Source: JAKZVK01 sp965248255 (GTDB lineage: Bacteria > Acidobacteriota > Terriglobia > Bryobacterales > UBA6623). Taken from it: a stretch of DNA of 64,000 bases. This document shows positions 7,090-15,548 of this stretch, piece by piece. The notes under the pieces were generated by a model, which worked only from the letters and a program-made list of their open reading frames with translations, ran no database searches and was not told the origin of the DNA. Each line of letters begins with the position of its first letter. The stretch's first letter is position 1. The stretch spans positions 186,001 to 250,000 of the forward strand of contig CBDFIW010000003.1 of assembly GCA_965248255.1 (NCBI GenBank), given 5' to 3'. The position numbers and the translations under genes were made by a program.

Positions 7090-8931
7090 TTGAGCTATCA
7101 GCCCATTGAGAACTACGGCATCATCGGCAATATGCGGACCGTCGCCCTGGTGGGCATGAACGGCTCGATCGACTGGCTCTGCTTTCCCAACTTCGATTCC
7201 CCCAGCGTCTTCGCCGGCATCCTGGATCACGAGAAGGGAGGGCATTTTTCCATCAGCCCCACCCACACCGACCGGATGACCCCGAAGCGCTTCTATTGGC
7301 CTGACACGAACGTGCTCGTCACCCGATTTCTGTCGCCCCAGGGAGTCGCCGAGATCACCGACTTCATGCCGATCGGCTCCTCGATTACGCCGTCCGAGGA
7401 GCACCCCATCATCCGCTTTGTACATGTGACGCGCGGGGAGATGTCGTTCCGTCTGGAATGCAAGCCGGCTTTCAACTACGCACGCGAAGAGCACAGCGTT
7501 GAGGTGCATCCAGGCGGAGCCCGGTTTCGCTCGTCCGCCCTAGGTCTGGCCCTCACCAGCCGCATTCCCCTCAAAGAGTGGGACTCGGGCGTGACGGCGG
7601 AGTTCGTGCTCAAGGAGGATGAGTCGGCGACCTTCGTCTTGAAGGAGGTACCGCAGTACGGCGGCGGCGGCGCGGCCCTGACCGAAGCCGAAGGCCTTCG
7701 GGCCTTTGAGGAGACGGTCGACTACTGGCGCCGATGGATAGCCAAGTGCACCTACCGCGGCCGCTGGCGCGAAGTGGTCCACCGCTCCGCCTTGTGCTTA
7801 AAGCTACTGACGTTCGAGCCCACCGGTGCGATTGTGGCCGCCCCGACCTGCAGCCTGCCGGAAGACCTCGGCGGAGAGCGCAACTGGGACTACCGCTACA
7901 CCTGGATTCGCGACGCTGCCTTCACGCTATACGGCTTCCTGCGGATCGGGTTCACCGAAGAAGCAGCGCACTTCATGAACTGGCTGGAGGCGCGCTGTCA
8001 CGAGCTGGGCCCCGACGGCTCCCTGCAGATCATGTACGGCCTCGACGGCCGCCGCCACCTTACCGAAGAAAGCCTCACGCACCTTGAAGGCTATCGCCGC
8101 TCGAGCCCCGTGCGGATCGGCAATGGCGCCTACGACCAATTACAGCTGGATATCTACGGCGAAATGATGGACTCCATCTACCTCTACAACAAGTACGGGA
8201 GTCCCATTTCCTCCGACCTGTGGACGCACCTGCGGCGGTTGGTCAACTGGGTCTGCGACAACTGGAGCCTTGAAGACGAAGGCATCTGGGAGGTGCGCGG
8301 CGGCCGCAAGCATTTTCTCTATTCCAAACTCATGTGCTGGGTTGCAATCGATCGCGGACTGCGGCTCGCCGACAAGCGCTCGTTTCCCGCCGACCGGGAC
8401 CGCTGGATCAAAGTACGGGACCACATCTACGAGGAGATTCTGGAAAAGGGTTGGAGCGATAAGCGACAAGCTTTCGTACAGCACTATGGCAGTGACACGC
8501 TCGACGCGTCAAACCTGATCATGCCGCTCGTGTTCTTCATGTCACCTACCGACCCCCGTATGTTGCAGACTCTCGATGCCATCATGTTGCCTCCATCCAA
8601 GGGCGGTCTAGTCTCCAACAGCCTGGTCTATCGGTACAACCTCGCCGAAACCGCCGACGGGCTCAGCGGCGATGAAGGCACGTTCAACATGTGCACGTTC
8701 TGGCTGGTGGAGGCGCTCACCCGAGCGGGGCGGAGCGACCGCAAATTGCTAGAGCAGGCGCGGCTCATTTTCGAGAGAATGTTGGGGTACGCTAACGATC
8801 TGGGCCTCTATGCCGAGGAAACCGGACACAGCGGTGAAGCCCTGGGAAACTTCCCTCAAGCGTTCACGCACCTGGCGTTGATCAGCGCGGCGTTCAATCT
8901 CGATCGCGTGCTCGGCTCCAGCAGGCGATGA
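7090..8931 (+). CDS. Glycoside hydrolase family 15 protein (trehalase/glucoamylase type)
   Basis: 613 residues from a TTG start at 7090, chosen because AGGAG lies about 9 bases upstream and the family N-terminus (YQPIENYGIIGNMRTVALVG) begins right there. An N-terminal beta-sandwich (to about residue 220) precedes an (alpha/alpha)6 barrel with NWDYRYTWIRDAAF near 262 and GDEGTFNMCTFWLVEAL near 528, which carries a catalytic Glu. Related proteins hydrolyse trehalose or alpha-glucans by inversion. No signal peptide, so it acts in the cytoplasm. Placement directly upstream of otsA and otsB favours a role in trehalose turnover: OtsAB makes trehalose and this enzyme could remove it. Glucoamylase activity cannot be excluded. 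Confidence 0.9.
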   Translation: MSYQPIENYGIIGNMRTVALVGMNGSIDWLCFPNFDSPSVFAGILDHEKGGHFSISPTHTDRMTPKRFYWPDTNVLVTRFLSPQGVAEITDFMPIGSSITPSEEHPIIRFVHVTRGEMSFRLECKPAFNYAREEHSVEVHPGGARFRSSALGLALTSRIPLKEWDSGVTAEFVLKEDESATFVLKEVPQYGGGGAALTEAEGLRAFEETVDYWRRWIAKCTYRGRWREVVHRSALCLKLLTFEPTGAIVAAPTCSLPEDLGGERNWDYRYTWIRDAAFTLYGFLRIGFTEEAAHFMNWLEARCHELGPDGSLQIMYGLDGRRHLTEESLTHLEGYRRSSPVRIGNGAYDQLQLDIYGEMMDSIYLYNKYGSPISSDLWTHLRRLVNWVCDNWSLEDEGIWEVRGGRKHFLYSKLMCWVAIDRGLRLADKRSFPADRDRWIKVRDHIYEEILEKGWSDKRQAFVQHYGSDTLDASNLIMPLVFFMSPTDPRMLQTLDAIMLPPSKGGLVSNSLVYRYNLAETADGLSGDEGTFNMCTFWLVEALTRAGRSDRKLLEQARLIFERMLGYANDLGLYAEETGHSGEALGNFPQAFTHLALISAAFNLDRVLGSSRR

Positions 8932-9114
8932 AGCGCAAAGGGCCGACAGCGGGCGCAAAGCGCTGTACCCGAACATCGCCCAGCGCTGCCCGTCAGTGAA
9001 AGTAGGGCGTAGCGAGCTATGCCCCGCGGCTGACCTGTTACCGGCGTTCCGGGCTCGGCTCCCTCCCTCGCCGTCGGTGCTTTCCGCGTCGAAGGAATCA
9101 GGCGGCAAACCGAG

Positions 9115-10626
9115 ATGGCTTCCAGACGATCCATAGAAGCGGAGAGCCAAGAGACGGTTCGCCGTTTCGTCGAAGAACGTCTCGAGGGAGCGCTGATCGT
9201 CTCCGTCTCGAACCGTGAGCCCTATGTCCACTACATGGACCGCGATGAGATCCGCTGGCGGCAGTCGATCGGTGGCTTGACTGTGGCGCTGGACCCGGTG
9301 ATGCAAACGGTCGAGGGCATCTGGGTTGCTCACGGCTCGGGCGACGCCGACGCGGACGTCTGCGACCGCAAAGGCCAAGTGGCTGTTCCGCCCGAAGATC
9401 CCCACTACATCCTGCAGCGAGTTTGGCTCTCAAAAGAGGAGGAAGAGGGTTACTACAACGGATTCTCGAACCAGGCCCTCTGGCCCCTCTGCCACAACGC
9501 CTTCGCCAGACCCGTCTTCTTGCAGTCGCATTGGGACGCCTATCGTGCCGTCAACAAGAAGTTCGCCGACCGCGTGGCGGAGGTCATCGGCGACCGTGAC
9601 GCGCTCGTCTTCGTCCAGGACTATCACTTCGCCTTGTTGCCGCGCATTATCGCGAACAAATGCCCCAACGCGACTTGCATTCAGTTTTGGCATATCCCTT
9701 GGCCCAGTCCGGAAGTGTTCGACATCTGTCCCTGGAAGAAAGAGATCCTTGAGGGTGTATTGGGTAACAGTCTCATTGGCTTCCACTTACAAAACTACTG
9801 CAACAACTTCCTCGATACGGTTGATCGTGGGCTGGAGGCTCGCCGCGATTTGGAGGACTCGGCCATCATCTATAACGAGAACGTCACGCAGGTCAGGGCC
9901 TTTCCGATCAGCGTCGACTTCGGTGCGATCGCCCGCCTGGCCGACAGTGACGCCTGCCATAAGCAAATGGAGTCTCTGCGCAAGGAGTTGCGCCTCAGAG
10001 ACACTTTTGTGATGGCCGCGATCGACCGGATGGATTACACCAAAGGCTTTCCCGACCGGTTGCGCGCCCTGGACCGTTTTTTCGAGAAGTACTCCGAGTT
10101 CGTCGGCAAGCTGGTGCTGGTACAGGTCGTCGCGCCAAGCCGCCAACGCATCCCCCAATACAAGGCCTTGGCGTGGGAGGTCGAGAGGCTCACCGAAGAG
10201 ATCAACTGGCGTTACGGCACCGCAAGCTGGCAACCGATCCTCACGATCAATCGCAGTCTTTCGCACCTTGAGGTGCTGGCCCTCTTCCGGTTGGCGGACG
10301 CCTGCATTGTCAGCTCGTTGCAGGATGGCATGAACTTGGTCTCCAAAGAATTCGTCGCGGCCCGCACGGACGAGAAGGGCATCCTCCTGCTGAGCCGGTT
10401 CGCGGGCGCCGCATGCGAGTTAGGCGATGCACTCATGATCAACCCCTATGCCCTCGACGATGTCGCCGACAAGATGCACGCGGCCATCAGCATGAGCACA
10501 GCGGAGAACCGCCGCCGCATGAAGCGTTTGCGCTGGACTGTCCGCCAAAACAACATCTATTCCTGGATACTCAACATCCTCGAATCGCTCACCACGATGA
10601 AGGCCCTGGGCCGCGGGATGGGCTGA
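9115..10626 (+). CDS. otsA: Alpha,alpha-trehalose-phosphate synthase (GT20)
   Basis: 503 residues. It transfers glucose from a nucleotide sugar to glucose-6-phosphate to give trehalose-6-phosphate. GT20 landmarks: ALIVSVSNREPY, WRQSIGGLTVALDPVM, the VFVQDYHFALLPRII segment near 166, CIQFWHIPWPSPEVF, AIDRMDYTKGFPDRL near 305 (phosphosugar and nucleotide binding), and the C-terminal DGMNLVSKEF with CGLSRF-like LLSRFAGAA. Length is normal. The gap to the next gene is one base, so otsB follows in the same transcript. A related specificity such as glucosylglycerol-phosphate synthase is possible, but the otsB and GH15 neighbours favour trehalose. No strong ribosome site is visible before the ATG. 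Confidence 0.93.
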   Translation: MASRRSIEAESQETVRRFVEERLEGALIVSVSNREPYVHYMDRDEIRWRQSIGGLTVALDPVMQTVEGIWVAHGSGDADADVCDRKGQVAVPPEDPHYILQRVWLSKEEEEGYYNGFSNQALWPLCHNAFARPVFLQSHWDAYRAVNKKFADRVAEVIGDRDALVFVQDYHFALLPRIIANKCPNATCIQFWHIPWPSPEVFDICPWKKEILEGVLGNSLIGFHLQNYCNNFLDTVDRGLEARRDLEDSAIIYNENVTQVRAFPISVDFGAIARLADSDACHKQMESLRKELRLRDTFVMAAIDRMDYTKGFPDRLRALDRFFEKYSEFVGKLVLVQVVAPSRQRIPQYKALAWEVERLTEEINWRYGTASWQPILTINRSLSHLEVLALFRLADACIVSSLQDGMNLVSKEFVAARTDEKGILLLSRFAGAACELGDALMINPYALDDVADKMHAAISMSTAENRRRMKRLRWTVRQNNIYSWILNILESLTTMKALGRGMG

Positions 10627-10627
10627 G

Positions 10628-11422
10628 GTGGAACACTTGTTCGAGCGCTGGAGCGAGATCCGCCAAGCCCTCGAATCCGCCCCCCGGTGGCTCCTCCTGC
10701 TCGATTTCGACGGCACGTTGTCGCCGATCGCCGAGCGTCCCGAGGACGCCACGCTGCCGCAGGTGAGCCGTGAGCGCTTGGCGGCACTGGCCCGGTTGCC
10801 ACACGTCGACATTGGTATCATCAGCGGCCGAGCGGCGCAGGATGTGCGAGCCAGCGTCGGTCTCGACGGGGTCGAGTACGTCGGCAATCACGGCCGTGAG
10901 CGGCTCGGTCTCGGAGCCGAGGTTGCCGAAGAGGACTCCGAGGCGAAGCGGCGCTTGGGTGCCGTGACGGAAGCGTTCCACGAAAAGCTCCGCGACATCC
11001 AGGGGATCTATCTTGAGAGTAAGGGCCTCACTCTGGCCGTCCATTTCCGGCGGACACCGGACTTGCGGCACGCAGAAGTCAGGCAAGTAGCACAAGAAGT
11101 CGCCCGCGCCTTCGCCGGCAGTTTCCACATCACCGAAGGCAAGATGGTCTTCGACGTCGTGCCGGCGGACGCTGTTAGTAAGGGCTCGACTGCACTTGAG
11201 ATGGTCCGCAAAAGGGGCGGTCTGTCGCGGGTCCTACCCATCTACTGCGGCGATGACACAACAGACGAAGCGGCGTTTCGCGACTTGCCTCGACAGTCCG
11301 TCACAGTCTGTGTCGGCGGCCCTGAAAAACAGTCCGCCGCCCGCTACCGACTCAACGACCCCGGCGAGGTCTCCACGTTTTTGGATAGAATCTTATCGTG
11401 CAAGACGCCCACCGAACCGTGA
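10628..11422 (+). CDS. otsB: Trehalose-6-phosphate phosphatase
   Basis: 264 residues from a GTG one base after the otsA stop, implying translational coupling. It is a HAD-superfamily phosphatase: LLLDFDGTLSPIAERP holds the nucleophile Asp and acid Asp, GIISGR is motif II, VSKGSTALEM contains the motif III Lys, and YCGDDTTDEAAF is motif IV. It removes phosphate from trehalose-6-phosphate to give trehalose, an osmotic and stress protectant. The cap region (VGNHGRE and EGKMVFDVVP) is typical of OtsB. Cytoplasmic. The next gene begins inside its last codons (GTGA overlap at 11419-11422). Confidence 0.94.
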   Translation: MEHLFERWSEIRQALESAPRWLLLLDFDGTLSPIAERPEDATLPQVSRERLAALARLPHVDIGIISGRAAQDVRASVGLDGVEYVGNHGRERLGLGAEVAEEDSEAKRRLGAVTEAFHEKLRDIQGIYLESKGLTLAVHFRRTPDLRHAEVRQVAQEVARAFAGSFHITEGKMVFDVVPADAVSKGSTALEMVRKRGGLSRVLPIYCGDDTTDEAAFRDLPRQSVTVCVGGPEKQSAARYRLNDPGEVSTFLDRILSCKTPTEP

Positions 11423-12360
11423 CCGCAAGGGAGCAAACTCACTTGCTCCGGCCGACGCTCCCCTCGCGGGCGTATGCGCCCTTCCTTCCCTTCCTGCTCC
11501 TAGCCCTCGCCCTCCCCGCCCAGGAGAAAGGCTCGGTCCTCGTCCTCACTGCGAGCGGTCGCGACTATCTCTTCGGAGCCGGCGGCACCCTGGCCAAGAT
11601 GATCGACCAAGGCCGGCCAGTCTACGTCCTGCAGTTCGGCAACGACGAAAAGGATTCGGTCGATCTGGGCCCGGCCGAAACCCGCATCGCCAACAACGCC
11701 GAAGCCGAGAAGGCAGGCAAGATCCTCGGGGTCAAAGAGGTCCTCAACATGGGCCACAAGAGCGGCGAGCTAGGCTACATCTCAAGCAGCGAGATGCGTA
11801 ACCAGGTCATGACGATGGTGCGCTCTTACAAGCCCGAGATCCTGTTCTTCCCGGATTGGTACATGCACTATCTCGACGACCAGGATATCTACCGGCTCGG
11901 CCGCATGGGCGAAGAGTCACCCTATGGCGGCGGCAACTACTTCCTGCAGGAAATGACCTACATCGGCCTCAAGGGCTACGCCGCCCGCTTCTACTACTTC
12001 TACTCGCCCTACCGTCCCTATCGGCCAGGGGAAGGCGGCGCAGGGCGCGCCTCATTCAAGAGCGTCGACATCACGCCGACGTTCGAGCGTAAGGTCAAGG
12101 CCATCCTCGAGATGAAGACCTCGAACCACCGCTACGCAATACAAACGAAGGAGCGCCTGGAACTCGCGGGGCGCCCGACTCGGCTGCTGAACCCTTTCAA
12201 CGACGCCGCGGTACAAAACCTGGCGCGCGCCTACCTAGAGGAACTGGCCGAAACGATCGGCCGGAAACACGGTCATCGCTACGCCGAAGAATTCAACCAC
12301 CTGGGCCAGAGGCCCGCGATCCCCGAACACGTCCTGGAGCGAGCAAAACCGATTCAGTGA
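11419..12360 (+). CDS. PIG-L family protein lacking the metal-binding motif
   Basis: 313 residues from the GTG that overlaps the otsB stop (GTGA); an upstream in-frame GTG at 11398 is also possible. A signal peptide is visible (RAYAPFLPFLLLALALPAQ). PIG-L deacetylases normally carry HPDDE followed by GAGGTLA. Here the same place reads VLTASGRDYLFGAGGTLAKM, so the zinc-binding His-Pro-Asp-Asp is gone while the flanking GAGGTL is kept. The rest is family-like (ETRIANNAEAEKAGKILGV; KPEILFFPDWYMHYLDDQD). The protein is therefore probably exported and catalytically inactive or altered. It may be co-transcribed with the trehalose genes, but a functional link is not evident. Confidence 0.72.
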   Translation: MTAREQTHLLRPTLPSRAYAPFLPFLLLALALPAQEKGSVLVLTASGRDYLFGAGGTLAKMIDQGRPVYVLQFGNDEKDSVDLGPAETRIANNAEAEKAGKILGVKEVLNMGHKSGELGYISSSEMRNQVMTMVRSYKPEILFFPDWYMHYLDDQDIYRLGRMGEESPYGGGNYFLQEMTYIGLKGYAARFYYFYSPYRPYRPGEGGAGRASFKSVDITPTFERKVKAILEMKTSNHRYAIQTKERLELAGRPTRLLNPFNDAAVQNLARAYLEELAETIGRKHGHRYAEEFNHLGQRPAIPEHVLERAKPIQ

Positions 12361-12479
12361 ACAAAGTGTCGCCGCCGGAACGAGGACCGCCGCATTACAC
12401 CACTCTGCGGCTACCTACTGTACAGATCTGTGCCGGGGGTTCGGCTGACCGGCATCCCTCCCGCGACAGTTGTCGGAAT

Positions 12480-12763
12480 CTAGTCAATCGCCGTGGCCTC
12501 GATTTCTTACTAGCAGCTCGGGATACGCGAGGCGGGCCACGCCCAACAGGGTTTGCGCCGGCTTCACTCCCGCCGCATCCAGCCGCGCCACCAAGGCGTC
12601 GAAGTTTTGAATCATCGCGTCCACATCGGTCGTGTAGACGATCAGCCGGACGACGTTGGACAGGGTCCTGCCGGCTTGGTTGAGCACAGCTTCAAGATTG
12701 TCGAGCGCCAGGGTGGTTTGGGCGCGGATGTCGCCCGCATGGAGCGGTTTGGCGTTTTCAGAA
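12480..12763 (-). pseudogene. RidA-family remnant, N-terminal loss and frameshift
   Basis: The frame reads KPLHAGDIRAQTTLALDN, NLEAVLNQAG, SNVVRLIVYTTDVDAM and TLLGVARLAYPELLV, which is the C-terminal two thirds of a RidA/YjgF enamine deaminase. Two lesions are visible. Upstream of KPLHAGD the expected VSGQ-type N-terminal strand is missing in all frames. After PELLV an extra A at 12507-12508 turns VEIEATAID-stop into VRNRGHGD; removing it restores the usual ending at 12480. Intact relatives are trimers of about 110-130 residues that hydrolyse reactive enamines. The gene is almost certainly inactive. It lies between two plus-strand genes. Confidence 0.8.
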
Positions 12764-12816
12764 CTTCGCACTTCGTTCGACCAACGCCTATCTGTGCGCG
12801 AATCCACTGAAAACAA

Positions 12817-13209
12817 AGACGAGGACAGAATTCCGGAAGGTCATGTGTTATGACGCGCACTTTTGCGATTAAGTACTAGTCGCTTGGTTGGATGAGATGT
12901 GATTTCCAGACAGGTTTCATTATTTTCCTCGGGTGCCGCGAGAGGCTCATCGCAGACATCTGATTCCGAGTCGTCTCCGAGGTTTCTTATTGAGGCTCGC
13001 AGCACACAGTGACCTTGGAAGACGGGCACGGCATGCCGTGCCCCTACATGTGAACATGGGTCCTGTCAGCATAATCTGCGAGAGTCAGTGAGTAAGCAAC
13101 ACCGGTGAGGGTGAGTAGGTTCGCGGGGCAGAATCCTCGTGGTCCAATCGACGCCTCGAGACGCGAAAGTTGAGACACTACGAATGCCTGCGATAGGAGT
13201 AGCCACCGC
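12817..13209. other. Intergenic region with TGTAGGGG-type palindrome
   Basis: About 390 bp with no supported gene; the only reading frame of note (62 codons, minus, 12841-13029) has no recognisable features. At 13023-13048 there is a perfect 20-base palindrome, GGGCACGGCATGCCGTGCCC, followed by CTACA. On the minus strand this reads TGTAGGGG plus hairpin, one member of a family also seen at 55095, 62838 and 62904. An AGGAG at about 13195 serves the following gene. Confidence 0.5.
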
Positions 13210-14250
13210 GTGAAAACCACCAGCATCCTGAAATTTCTTATCGTTATCGCCATTGGTGCGGTCTGGTTTTTCGGCGGTTCCGGACCACAGACGGCGGCCC
13301 CCGCCAGGGCAGGTTCGATCGAAGACTGGCTCGGTCCGCAGGACTGGCGAAAACACAGGGTCGGTCCTGCCATCGCTCTCGGCCCCGAGGGTGCCTTCGA
13401 CGACATGCACGTCTTCGCGCCCTCCGTTGTATTGGAGAAGGGCCTATTCCGGCTTTGGTATCCGGGTTCGCGGGGCACGGTTGCGGACCGCGTCTTCCGT
13501 GTGGGTCTCGCCACTAGCTCCGATGGAATTCACTTCGAAAAGGCCGCCCGGAACCCTGTGTACGCGTCGGGCGGCCGGAGGTCAATCGTCACACCCACAA
13601 TCCTACGCGACACAGCCGGGGAGCCGATCCGGGAGGGCGGCAAGTTGCGGATGTGGTTCACCAGTGTCGACTTCAGCGACGGTGTTCATCGATTGCACGA
13701 TTCCCTTAGCAGCAATGGACTGGAGTGGTCAGCTCCCTCTGAATCCCTCCTCGAAGACTCCTATGCACCAACTGTCATCAAGGATGGTCCGATCTACCGC
13801 ATGTGGTATACGGACGTTGGCGTCCCCTCGTGGACGGTCCGCCATGCCTCAAGCACCGACGGCAAACGCTGGGACGTTACGCCAGAACCCGTCCTTACCG
13901 TTGAGCAGGGGTGGGAGCATCGCCGCCTGTTTTATCCGACCGTCGTGAAGTTCGCCGACCTGTACCTTCTCTGGTACGCCAGCTACTGGATCGAAGCACC
14001 CCATGCCGACAAGACTGCCATCGGCTTCGCGGTCAGCGAGGACGGCCTTCATTGGCACAAGAACCCCAACAACCCGGTTCTCCGTCCCGATCCCAGTCTA
14101 GCTTGGGAATCGCACTACAACAGCAGCCAGTCTGTCATGCGCCTGGCCAACGGCACTTGGCGGATCTGGTACGGATCCCGAAAACACCCGCCGTTTGTGA
14201 ACAAGTACTTCGCCATCGCGACCGCCGCCTGGTCCGGCCCGAAGAGCTAG
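13210..14250 (+). CDS. Secreted beta-propeller protein, GH43/GH32-like
   Basis: 346 residues from a GTG with AGGAG about 10 bases upstream. The N-terminal TSILKFLIVIAIGAVWFFGG is a signal or anchor segment. The mature part shows repeated propeller blades of the type G-x-W/L-x-x-WYxG with S-DGxHFxK strands: FRLWYPGSRG, LATSSDGIHFEKA, RMWFTSVDFSD, YRMWYTDVG, YLLWYASYW, AVSEDGLHWHK and WRIWYGSRK. This five-bladed arrangement is shared with GH32, GH43, GH68 and GH130 enzymes. Clear catalytic acids could not be placed, so substrate and activity are unknown. It stands alone between intergenic regions. Two longer propeller paralogues lie at 16820-19982. Confidence 0.65.
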   Translation: MKTTSILKFLIVIAIGAVWFFGGSGPQTAAPARAGSIEDWLGPQDWRKHRVGPAIALGPEGAFDDMHVFAPSVVLEKGLFRLWYPGSRGTVADRVFRVGLATSSDGIHFEKAARNPVYASGGRRSIVTPTILRDTAGEPIREGGKLRMWFTSVDFSDGVHRLHDSLSSNGLEWSAPSESLLEDSYAPTVIKDGPIYRMWYTDVGVPSWTVRHASSTDGKRWDVTPEPVLTVEQGWEHRRLFYPTVVKFADLYLLWYASYWIEAPHADKTAIGFAVSEDGLHWHKNPNNPVLRPDPSLAWESHYNSSQSVMRLANGTWRIWYGSRKHPPFVNKYFAIATAAWSGPKS

Positions 14251-14663
14251 TACCCGGATCCGTCCGTGAGGCGGCGGTAGTCTGTGTCGTAACGCCCTCA
14301 TGACTCGACTAGTGGGGCTCAAAAGGAGCGGACATGTTTGCGTCTGGCCCACCCGCCGGGTGTGGAGAGCAGAAGACCTTGAACGCCCGATTTACGGGCG
14401 CTAAGGCCCATCTTCGTCGTCGAAGAGACTGCGCATCCACGTTTGAAGCCATTCAGCCGCCCTGCCGGGGCTCGCACCCGTGGTCGGATGCGTCAGATTG
14501 CGCCGAGGCGCAACCGCGGACTTCCGTCCGCGGCTCTGAAGTTTCGATGGCGCGGTTGAGGCCGGCCGAGCCATCAAGCGATCGTCAGAATCCTTACGTA
14601 CGGATTTCGGGCTACTAGCGGTATCGCAGGCTATGCGTGGACAACTTCCGGGGATCTTCCTCC
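14251..14663. other. Intergenic region, no supported gene
   Basis: 413 bp between two genes that converge. It holds a perfect 8-bp hairpin (CCGCGGAC-ttcc-GTCCGCGG, 14514-14533) and a shorter CGCCCG-attta-CGGGCG hairpin near 14387, neither followed by a T-tract. A minus-strand frame over 14401-14853 overlaps the next gene and shows nothing recognisable. Confidence 0.4.
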
Positions 14664-15341
14664 TTAAGCTTCGGAATCTAGAGGCAGCCCGGAGCGGCCA
14701 ACCACCACACCGGTGGCGATGAACCAGGCCGCATTCAGATGAAAGAGTGGTGCGTAGTACTCGAGGTCGTCCGGCAGCCCCATCGTCAACGCCATGGTAG
14801 CTAGCCCGAGCAGAATGGCCGTGATTCCGATCCCCTGCGGAAGTACCTTCCATTTCAAGCAGCCGAGTGCGAATACAAGCAGACCCAGCCCAAAGAAGAC
14901 ACGGCCGAATCTCACTAGGCAGGTGACGTACTCGGTGTCAAGGCGCAAGGCCGCCACATAGGAGCGGACAGCCTCGGGTGACTCACCTGCCATCTCGTTT
15001 GCGCCCCAGGCGCCGTGGTGGTAGTAGAAGGCTGAGGCAAGGGCGCTGACGAGTAGGCCGGCGACGGCCACCGAGACACCGGGCCAAACGAGGACCCGAG
15101 CCGGTGTCTCAACGGTAAGCGCGCTGAACCCGACCAGGGCCATCATCATCATCACGTAGCCAAAGATATGGACGCGATACATCCAGACCCAGAGATGCCA
15201 CTGCTCGTGGATCGCGGCGAAATCCCCCTCTTCAAAATACGTGCCAACATGGACGGGCAGAAGCATCCAGCCTAGCCACAGCATCAACGCCGAGACGATC
15301 AAGAGCCACGAAGTGAGGTTTGTCGAGAAGTCACGCCGCAT
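14664..15341 (-). CDS. Polytopic membrane protein of unknown function
   Basis: 225 residues from the ATG at 15341 (AAGGA about 9 bases upstream; an earlier in-frame start at 15389 lacks one). About six to seven hydrophobic segments are visible: LTSWLLIVSALMLWLGWMLL, MYRVHIFGYVMMMMALVGFS, VLVWPGVSVAVAGLLVSALA, FGRVFFGLGLLVFALGCL, IGITAILLGLATMALTMGL and AAWFIATGVVVG. The loop after the first segment contains HEQWHLWVWMYRVH, and another reads FYYHHGAWG. These His-rich stretches near the membrane face could bind metal or heme, but this is inference. No family recognised. Same strand as the mannonate dehydratase gene upstream (207-bp gap). Confidence 0.6.
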   Translation of the reverse strand: MRRDFSTNLTSWLLIVSALMLWLGWMLLPVHVGTYFEEGDFAAIHEQWHLWVWMYRVHIFGYVMMMMALVGFSALTVETPARVLVWPGVSVAVAGLLVSALASAFYYHHGAWGANEMAGESPEAVRSYVAALRLDTEYVTCLVRFGRVFFGLGLLVFALGCLKWKVLPQGIGITAILLGLATMALTMGLPDDLEYYAPLFHLNAAWFIATGVVVGRSGLPLDSEA

Positions 15342-15548
15342 TTGCGTTGTCCTTTTTCGATACCGAGGGAGCCTCCATCTCAAGATCACCGACGTAACGG
15401 TGTCTTTGTGGAGCCTCGATTGCTCCTTGCGAGGTCACTTGGAGGGTCCTGCCAATGCCCTTACGGTTTTTCGGGATGAAGACACCACGCTGCTGACGCC
15501 CGCTGGCGCCCCCTGGCGCCCCCACTTCGTTCTTCCTAGGAGGGCGGG

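Noticed and set aside
12841..13029. 62-codon minus frame in the 12.8-13.2 kb gap
   Set aside because: No ribosome site, no family and no neighbour support; it overlaps a palindromic repeat at its start.
14401..14853. Minus-strand frame of 150 codons downstream of the membrane protein
   Set aside because: Most of it lies in the intergenic stretch and overlaps the real gene in another frame; composition is Arg/Ser-rich with no motif.
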